From Qipengyuania vesicularis (GTDB lineage: Bacteria > Pseudomonadota > Alphaproteobacteria > Sphingomonadales > Sphingomonadaceae), in contig NZ_JAIGNJ010000001.1 in the NCBI RefSeq assembly GCF_019711415.1, positions 365,001 through 429,000 of the forward strand: a stretch of DNA of 64,000 bases, read 5' to 3'. A program made the position numbers and the translations under genes. Every line of letters begins with the position of its first letter. Within the stretch, counting starts at the first letter, position 1. The notes under the pieces were generated by a model. The model was not told where the DNA came from and ran no database searches. It was given only the letters and a program-made list of their open reading frames with translations. Positions 59,021 to 64,000 of this stretch are shown in pieces.

Positions 59021-59106
59021 CGTCACCCCGGCCTTGAGCCGGGGTCCCACTTCCCTTTTCTCCCGCCTTCAAGAAAGCGGGACCCCGGATCAGGTCCGGG
59101 GTGACG
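59021..59106. repeat. REP-like palindrome between serC and serA
   Basis: Two 28-base arms starting CGTCACCCCGG and ending CCGGGGTGACG are reverse-complementary apart from about four positions, with a 30-base centre. Each arm also contains its own CCCCGG/CCGGGG stem. GTCACCCCGG palindromes of this sort are common intergenic repeats in alphaproteobacteria. It can act as an mRNA stabiliser or attenuator within the serCA operon. Confidence 0.85.
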
Positions 59107-59125
59107 ATTTCAAGGAATTCAAGAC

Positions 59126-60709
59126 ATGAGCAAACCCAAAGTCCTCATCAGCGACAAGATGGACCCGAACGCCGCGAAAATATTCGAAGAGCGCGGCTGC
59201 GACGTCGATGTCATCACCGGCGAAACGCCCGAAGAACTGAAAGCCCGCATCGGCGAATACGATGGCCTCGCCATCCGTTCGTCGACCAAGGTGACGCCCG
59301 AAATCCTCGACGCGGCGACCAATCTCAAGGTCATCGGCCGCGCAGGTATCGGTGTCGACAATGTCGACATCCCTTATGCCAGCGGCAAGGGCGTAGTGGT
59401 GATGAATACCCCCTTCGGTAACTCGATCACGACCGCCGAACACGCGATCGCGATGATCATGGCGCTCGCCCGCCAGATTCCCGCCGCCGACCGCCGCACG
59501 CAGGCGGGTGAATGGCCCAAGAATGATTTCATGGGCGTGGAAGTGACCGGCAAGACGCTCGGCCTGATCGGAGCTGGCAACATCGGTTCGATCGTCGCCA
59601 GTCGCGCCCAAGGTCTCAAGATGAAGGTCATCGCCTTCGACCCATTCCTCACCGAGGAGCGCGCGCTGGAGATCGGCGTCGAGAAGGTCACGCTGGACAC
59701 GCTTCTAGCCCGCGCCGACTTCATCACGCTTCACACTCCGCTGACCGATGAGACCCGCAATATCCTTAGCCGCGAAAACCTTGCCAAGACCAAGAAGGGT
59801 GTTCGCATCGTCAACTGCGCGCGCGGTGGCCTGATCGACGAGGCGGCGCTTGCGGAGGCGCTCGAGACCGGACAGGTCGCAGGCGCTGCGCTCGACGTAT
59901 TCCAGACAGAACCTGCCAAGGACAGCCCCTTGTTCGGCATGCCCAACTTCATTTGCACGCCGCACCTCGGCGCCAGCACCACCGAAGCGCAGGTCAATGT
60001 CGCGTTGCAGGTGGCAGAGCAGATGGCCGACTACCTCGTCAACGGCGGCGTGACCAACGCGCTGAACATGCCTTCGCTGAGCGCAGAGGAAGCGCCCAAG
60101 TTGCGCCCCTACATGGGCCTCGCGGAAAACCTCGGCAGCCTTGTCGGTCAGCTTGCGCACGGCAACCTCACCAAGATCAGTATCGAGCGTGAAGGCGCCG
60201 CGGCCGAACTGTCGGGCAAGCCGATCGAGGGCGCTGTCCTTGCCGGCCTCATGCGCCAGTATTCGGACACGGTGAACATGGTCAACGCGCCCTTCCTGGC
60301 GAAGGAACGCGGCCTCGACATCCGTTCGATCCGCCACGAGAAAGAGGGTGCCTACAACACTCTGCTCCGCGTGACCGTTGGGACGGAAGACGGCGATCGG
60401 TCGGTTGCCGGAACTCTCTTCGGCGCAGAAGCGCCGCGTCTCACGGAGATATTCGGCGTCCGTATCGAGGCCGAACTCGACGGGCACATGCTCTACATCG
60501 TGAACCAGGACGCGCCCGGTTTCATCGGTCGTATCGGTTCGCTGCTGGGCGAAAACGGCATCAACATCGGTACCTTCAACCTCGGCCGCCGTGCGGCTGG
60601 CGGAGAAGCGGTGCTGCTGCTCAGTGTCGACCAGCCAATCCCGGAAGAGGTCGTCAAGAAGGCTTGCGCGCTCGAAGGCGTGAAGACGGTAATGCCACTG
60701 GCATTCTGA
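59126..60709 (+). CDS. serA: D-3-phosphoglycerate dehydrogenase
   Basis: A 527-aa long-form enzyme. The substrate-binding domain begins KPKVLISDKMDPNAAKIFEE. The NAD domain has the Rossmann motif GLIGAGNIGS, the catalytic Arg in INCARGGLIDE (VNCARGG here), Glu in FQTEPAKDSPL and His in CTPHLGAST. An intervening domain (about 320-450) is followed by a C-terminal ACT domain (HMLYIVNQDAPGFIGRIGSL), which usually allows serine feedback control. It performs the first step of serine synthesis. It is in an operon with serC, followed by hisZ. Confidence 0.97.
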   Translation: MSKPKVLISDKMDPNAAKIFEERGCDVDVITGETPEELKARIGEYDGLAIRSSTKVTPEILDAATNLKVIGRAGIGVDNVDIPYASGKGVVVMNTPFGNSITTAEHAIAMIMALARQIPAADRRTQAGEWPKNDFMGVEVTGKTLGLIGAGNIGSIVASRAQGLKMKVIAFDPFLTEERALEIGVEKVTLDTLLARADFITLHTPLTDETRNILSRENLAKTKKGVRIVNCARGGLIDEAALAEALETGQVAGAALDVFQTEPAKDSPLFGMPNFICTPHLGASTTEAQVNVALQVAEQMADYLVNGGVTNALNMPSLSAEEAPKLRPYMGLAENLGSLVGQLAHGNLTKISIEREGAAAELSGKPIEGAVLAGLMRQYSDTVNMVNAPFLAKERGLDIRSIRHEKEGAYNTLLRVTVGTEDGDRSVAGTLFGAEAPRLTEIFGVRIEAELDGHMLYIVNQDAPGFIGRIGSLLGENGINIGTFNLGRRAAGGEAVLLLSVDQPIPEEVVKKACALEGVKTVMPLAF

Positions 60710-60737
60710 TGCGTGATAGGGCAGGGGCGCTGGCCGT

Positions 60738-61850
60738 ATGACACAGCCTGACGATCTCCTGCCCATCGGCCTCGAAGACGCGCTGCCTGCGCGCGCGGCC
60801 GCGATTACCCGCGCCATGCGCCAGGTCCTCGATGCGATGGACACGCATGGCTATGATCGCGTCCGTCCTCCGCTGGTGGAGTTCGAGAGATCTCTGGCTG
60901 GCCGGATGGAAGGCGTGGCGACCCGCCGGATGGTGCGATTCACCGATCCCGAAAGCCTGCGGACGCTTGCGCTACGGAGCGACATTACGGTGCAGGTCGG
61001 CCGGATTGCAGCGACCAGCCTTGCTCAGGCGCCGCGCCCCTTGCGGCTCGCCTATGCCGGCGAAGTCGCCACTCTCAAGGCCGACCAGCTCGATCCGGCC
61101 CGCCAGCGTTTGCAGATGGGCGCTGAACTCATCGGCAGTGACAGTGTCGCGGCTGCCATCGAAGCGGTGACCGTTGCACTCGACGCTCTCGAGGCTGCCG
61201 GTATCTCCGGCCTCTCGGTGGATTTCACGCTCCCCGATCTCGTGGATACGCTGGCCGAGAAGGCCCTGCCGCTCGCCTCGGGGCAGCGTGATGCGGTGCG
61301 GCGCGAGCTGGATATGAAGGATGCGGGCGGTTTGAAAGCTGCTGGCGGCGAGGACTATCTCCCGCTGCTCTATGCAACCGGACCGTTCGAAGAAGCCATC
61401 GACAAACTTGCGTCGATCGATGCCGGCGGCGTGCTCGCCACCCGGATTGCAGCGTTGCGCGAGATTGCGGCGGCGCTGGGTGATCGCGCACGGCTGACGC
61501 TCGATCCGTCCGAACGGCATGGTTTCGAATACCAGAGCTGGTTCGGCTTCACGATCCATGCAGCCGGTGCTCGTGGAGCACTTGGTCGCGGCGGAACCTA
61601 TGCGATCAAGGGCAGCGAAGAGGCCGCCACTGGGTTCTCGCTCTACATGGAGCCACTGCTAGAGGCGCTCGGCAATTCCGACCTTCCCGATCGTAAGTCA
61701 CTGTTCCTCCCTCTAGACCACGACCGCGAGGTTGCTGCACGCCTGCGTGGTGAAGGATGGCGCACGGTGGCGGCAATCGGAGAGGGTGATGATGCGTCGG
61801 CTCTGGGCTGCACGCATATCCTTGAGCAGGGTCAGCCAAAGGCGCTTTAG
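60738..61850 (+). CDS. hisZ: ATP phosphoribosyltransferase regulatory subunit HisZ
   Basis: A 370-aa histidyl-tRNA-synthetase-like protein without a full synthetase active site. It starts LPIGLEDALPARAAAITRAM. The class II-type segment VRPPLVEFERSLAGR is followed by TDPESLRTLALRSDITVQVG (motif 2-like), and a later glycine-rich loop reads ARGALGRGGTYAIKG. HisZ binds the short HisG and makes it sensitive to histidine. hisG itself is not in the window. It follows serA by 28 bp. Its stop overlaps the stop of the convergent GST-like gene. Confidence 0.95.
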   Translation: MTQPDDLLPIGLEDALPARAAAITRAMRQVLDAMDTHGYDRVRPPLVEFERSLAGRMEGVATRRMVRFTDPESLRTLALRSDITVQVGRIAATSLAQAPRPLRLAYAGEVATLKADQLDPARQRLQMGAELIGSDSVAAAIEAVTVALDALEAAGISGLSVDFTLPDLVDTLAEKALPLASGQRDAVRRELDMKDAGGLKAAGGEDYLPLLYATGPFEEAIDKLASIDAGGVLATRIAALREIAAALGDRARLTLDPSERHGFEYQSWFGFTIHAAGARGALGRGGTYAIKGSEEAATGFSLYMEPLLEALGNSDLPDRKSLFLPLDHDREVAARLRGEGWRTVAAIGEGDDASALGCTHILEQGQPKAL

Positions 61851-62449
61851 GAGCCCTTCCACTGGTCGTGCTTTGCCATGACCCCCTCGTAGAGTTCCGA
61901 GTTCACCAGACCATCGAGCCAGCGCTGCACATTTGGCAAGTCCTGCGCTTCGAACCAATCGCGGTCGGCATTGGCGAACTGGCGCACGAAGGGAAAAATG
62001 GCGATATCCGCGAAGCCCCTTTCTTCTCCGCACAAATAGGGTGAAGCGGAGAGGCGATCGTCCAAGGCGCACAGATGGACGAGAGCGGCTTGCCGGTGCT
62101 CTTCCGGATCAACATCGTTGTAGCGGGTCGAATACTTGTAGCGATCGAGGTGGTGTTTGAACGGGCCGTCATTGGCGGCGAGCAATTCTGGTGCCTCGCG
62201 TTCCAGCCAGCCCTCAGGATCGTTCCGCACCAAGGCCCAGCGCATGATGTCGAGGCTCTCTTCGAGCACCCCTTCGTCGGTTACGAGCACGGGGACCGTT
62301 CCTTTGGGCGAGACCTTGAGCATCTGTGGTGGCTTGTCGCGCAGCACGACTTCGCGGTGTTCGTGGGCGACCCCGCTCACGTGCAATGCCATCCGGGCGC
62401 GCATGGCATAGGGGCAGCGGCGGAAGCTGTAGAGGATCGGTTCAGCCAT
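61847..62449 (-). CDS. Glutathione S-transferase-like protein
   Basis: A 200-aa protein with the GST fold. The N-terminal thioredoxin-like domain begins [20 protein letters not shown], with the CPYA motif (a single N-terminal Cys, as in omega/beta-type or GrxA-like enzymes), and has [20 protein letters not shown], where the cis-Pro and the SNAIL/TRAIL-like ES residues bind glutathione. The C-terminal half is helical. The ATG at 62449 is chosen; the much longer in-frame extension overlaps trhO. The gene overlaps the end of trhO by 8 bp. The substrate is unknown. Confidence 0.9.
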   Translation of the reverse strand: MAEPILYSFRRCPYAMRARMALHVSGVAHEHREVVLRDKPPQMLKVSPKGTVPVLVTDEGVLEESLDIMRWALVRNDPEGWLEREAPELLAANDGPFKHHLDRYKYSTRYNDVDPEEHRQAALVHLCALDDRLSASPYLCGEERGFADIAIFPFVRQFANADRDWFEAQDLPNVQRWLDGLVNSELYEGVMAKHDQWKGS

Positions 62450-63383
62450 CGGCGTCCTTGCGCCCGATGTGCTCTTCATCGCGCTTGGTTGCGAGTTTGG
62501 CCTGGCGGTGCCTTTCACGGTAGCGGGCGCGCTGTTCGTCGGAGCGCTCACCGAAACACTGGTGGCAGGAGATGCCTTCCTCATAGCGTTCGTGGGCGAG
62601 ATCACGATCGCTCAAGGGGCGGCGGCAGGCGCGGCACAGGCTGTGCGTGCCGACATCGAGGCCATGCGTGACGCTGACCCGCTCGTCGAAGACGAAACAT
62701 TCGCCCTGCCAGCGGCTTTCTTCCGCGGGTACATCCTCCAGGTATTTGAGGATGCCGCCTTTGAGGTGATAGACCTCTTCCAGCCCTTCTGATTTCACGA
62801 ATGCGGTCGATTTCTCGCAGCGGATACCGCCAGTGCAGAACATCGCAATCTTCGGCGTCCTGCCTTCCGCTTCGAACTCCGCGCGGCGTGAACGAAACCA
62901 TTCGGGAAATTCGCGGAAGCTCCTGGTTCCAGGATCGATCGCGCCCTCGAATGTGCCAATAGCCACTTCATAGTCGTTACGGGTATCGATCAGGATGGTG
63001 TCGGGATCGGAGATCAGCGCGTTCCATTCCTGCGGATCGACATAGATGCCCACACCACCGACCGGATTGAGGTCGGGCTGGCCCATGGTCACGATCTCCT
63101 TCTTGAGGCGGACCTTGGTGCGGTGGAAGGGCATTTCGGCCGCGCGCGATTCCTTCCATTCGAGGTTCGAGCAACCGGGCAGGGCGCGGATGTAGCCGAG
63201 CAGCGCCTCGATGCCCGCGTCGGTCCCCGCAACGGTGCCGTTGATCCCTTCGTTCGCCAGCAGCAATGTCCCGCGAACGCCATGGTCTTCGGCGCAGGCC
63301 AGCAGACCGGGCTTGAGTCCGGCAGGATCGTCGAACCGCGTGAAATGATAGAGGGCGGCAATACGGATAGGCAGGTCTGACAT
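62442..63383 (-). CDS. trhO: tRNA U34 hydroxylase TrhO (YceA-like rhodanese)
   Basis: A 313-aa protein with the YceA layout. The N-terminal domain ([20 protein letters not shown], then [16 protein letters not shown]) precedes a rhodanese domain ([20 protein letters not shown]) with the catalytic Cys in [13 protein letters not shown]. The C-terminal part carries a zinc-type cysteine cluster ([20 protein letters not shown]) and a basic tail. TrhO forms 5-hydroxyuridine at the wobble position of some tRNAs using O2. It shares an operon with the GST-like gene. Confidence 0.94.
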   Translation of the reverse strand: MSDLPIRIAALYHFTRFDDPAGLKPGLLACAEDHGVRGTLLLANEGINGTVAGTDAGIEALLGYIRALPGCSNLEWKESRAAEMPFHRTKVRLKKEIVTMGQPDLNPVGGVGIYVDPQEWNALISDPDTILIDTRNDYEVAIGTFEGAIDPGTRSFREFPEWFRSRRAEFEAEGRTPKIAMFCTGGIRCEKSTAFVKSEGLEEVYHLKGGILKYLEDVPAEESRWQGECFVFDERVSVTHGLDVGTHSLCRACRRPLSDRDLAHERYEEGISCHQCFGERSDEQRARYRERHRQAKLATKRDEEHIGRKDADG

Positions 63384-63418
63384 GTCGGCGGGCCCTTAGC
63401 AGCCCCGCGCCAGCGATG

Positions 63419-63916
63419 CTATTGGCGCGATCGCAGGTTGTCTGCCATCCATTCAGCGGCCTGCCCGACCTTCGCGGGGCCCAGCTGCGCTGCCACGCTG
63501 CGGCTGAGGGTTACCAGATCGACGCGCGCAAGGCTTTCCCGATAGGCCGCCTCCGCCTGCGCAAAGCCGGCAGCAATGTTGCAGGGCAGCTTGCAGTCCT
63601 GGGGCTTGCTGGCGCAGGGCCCGTTCTGGCGGATTTCCGTGCAGCGAAACATGGGTTCCTCGCCATCGACGGCAAGCAGGATGTCGAGAAGCGTGACCTC
63701 CGCCGGTGGTCGCGCCATGCTGTAGAACCCGCTTCGTCCGCGACCGCCATTCACGATACCGGCGCGGGCGAGCGCCTGCATCTGCTTGGCCATGTAGGGT
63801 TCGGGGACGCCGTGGAACTCCGCCAGTGCGGAAAGCGAAAGCCCGCGATCCGGCCACAGGGGAGCCAGCAGCGCGCAGGCATGCGCAGCCCATTCGACAC
63901 CCTTGTTGATCCTCAT
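63419..63916 (-). CDS. Rrf2 family transcriptional regulator
   Basis: A 165-aa Rrf2 protein. The N-terminal winged helix reads MRINKGVEWAAHACALLAPL, then LSALAEFHGVPEPYMAKQMQ and ALARAGIVNGGRGRSGFYSM. The C-terminal sensor region has four cysteines, C92, C101, C108 and C112 (FRCTEIRQNGPC, QDCKLPCN), consistent with Fe-S or redox sensing as in IscR and NsrR. It is divergent from a gene that starts at 63985. A perfect inverted repeat at 63951-63965 between them is the likely operator. Confidence 0.92.
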   Translation of the reverse strand: MRINKGVEWAAHACALLAPLWPDRGLSLSALAEFHGVPEPYMAKQMQALARAGIVNGGRGRSGFYSMARPPAEVTLLDILLAVDGEEPMFRCTEIRQNGPCASKPQDCKLPCNIAAGFAQAEAAYRESLARVDLVTLSRSVAAQLGPAKVGQAAEWMADNLRSRQ

Positions 63917-63950
63917 CCGAAATATCCTTCTTGCGCGCCCTCTAAAATAT

Positions 63951-63965
63951 GGATATCAAATATCC
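63951..63965. promoter_or_regulatory. Probable Rrf2 operator
   Basis: GGATAT-CAA-ATATCC is a perfect inverted repeat, set in the AT-rich stretch AAATATGGATATCAAATATC followed by CGAATATA. It lies 35 bp before the Rrf2 start and 20 bp before the divergent start. Rrf2 proteins bind such AT-rich dyads. A related half-site, CGAAATATCC, is at 63918-63927. Confidence 0.75.
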
Positions 63966-63984
63966 GAATATAAGGAGATGCGCG

Positions 63985-64000
63985 ATGTTGGGCAAACCTG
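63985..64000 (+). CDS. Start of a gene truncated by the window end
   Basis: AAGGAG at 63973-63978 precedes an ATG at 63985 that opens MLGKP before the window ends. Position opposite the Rrf2 gene and behind its likely operator supports a real, Rrf2-controlled gene. The function cannot be read. Confidence 0.6.

Noticed and set aside
1-64000. CRISPR arrays, insertion sequences, prophage
   Set aside because: No regularly spaced identical repeats, no transposase or integrase gene and no phage structural genes were found. The only repeat arrays are protein-coding RTX repeats.

Overview
The window looks like chromosomal DNA of a marine-type alphaproteobacterium in the Sphingomonadales, most likely the Erythrobacteraceae. 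Grounds: high GC with strong codon bias, small secreted proteins and regulators typical of sphingomonads (a DUF6456 protein, a PepSY protein beside a PhoP-like two-component pair), the order ffs-dnaX-ybaB, yajC-secD-secF, serC-serA-hisZ, and REP-like palindromes of the kind common in these genomes. No species assignment is possible from the sequence alone.

Layout. 1-4.3 kb: a kinase-like fragment, an Lrp/AsnC regulator with a GFA-family zinc protein, a sterol-desaturase pair and a beta-propeller lipoprotein. 4.5-6.4 kb: a TIR domain fused to a TolB-like/TPR module. 6.5-10.7 kb: accC-accB and aroQ, an atypical Nramp transporter and a gene-transfer-agent type holin. 11.5-13.9 kb: an M10/serralysin-like RTX protease. 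14.5-24.4 kb: tRNA-Pro, the Sec accessory operon, two regulators, a glycosylase, an ABC-F ATPase, an amidohydrolase and a SIMPL protein. 24.4-27.9 kb: PepSY protein, response regulator, histidine kinase and an Arg-rich lipoprotein. 27.9-33.6 kb: chorismate mutase, polyprenyl synthase, hrpB (with a palindromic element inside its reading frame) and an NDUFS4-like complex I subunit. 33.6-41 kb: SRP RNA, dnaX, ybaB, lon, hupB, a lipoprotein, a SPOUT rRNA methyltransferase and tRNA-Tyr.

41.07-44.04 kb is a small genomic island. The 3' part of tRNA-Tyr is duplicated as a 60-bp direct repeat exactly 2910 bp downstream with one mismatch, and the two copies bracket AT-richer DNA. The cargo is a DruA-like (DUF4338) protein, divergent from an 84-aa protein and a 363-aa protein with two C-terminal membrane helices. 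There is no integrase and none of the other Druantia genes. It is the best candidate here for an undescribed, possibly anti-phage, system; that function is an inference.

44.1-53 kb holds a CadC-like regulator (winged helix + TolB-like + TPR) followed by a 2329-aa RTX protein with an M10 zinc motif; strong hairpins lie in the leader between them. 53-64 kb is ordinary chromosome: tRNA-Thr, a DUF429-like protein, rarA, a PadR regulator, a glycosyltransferase, serC (with a leader hairpin that buries the Shine-Dalgarno), serA, hisZ, a glutathione S-transferase-like protein, trhO and an Rrf2 regulator with a clear operator-like palindrome.
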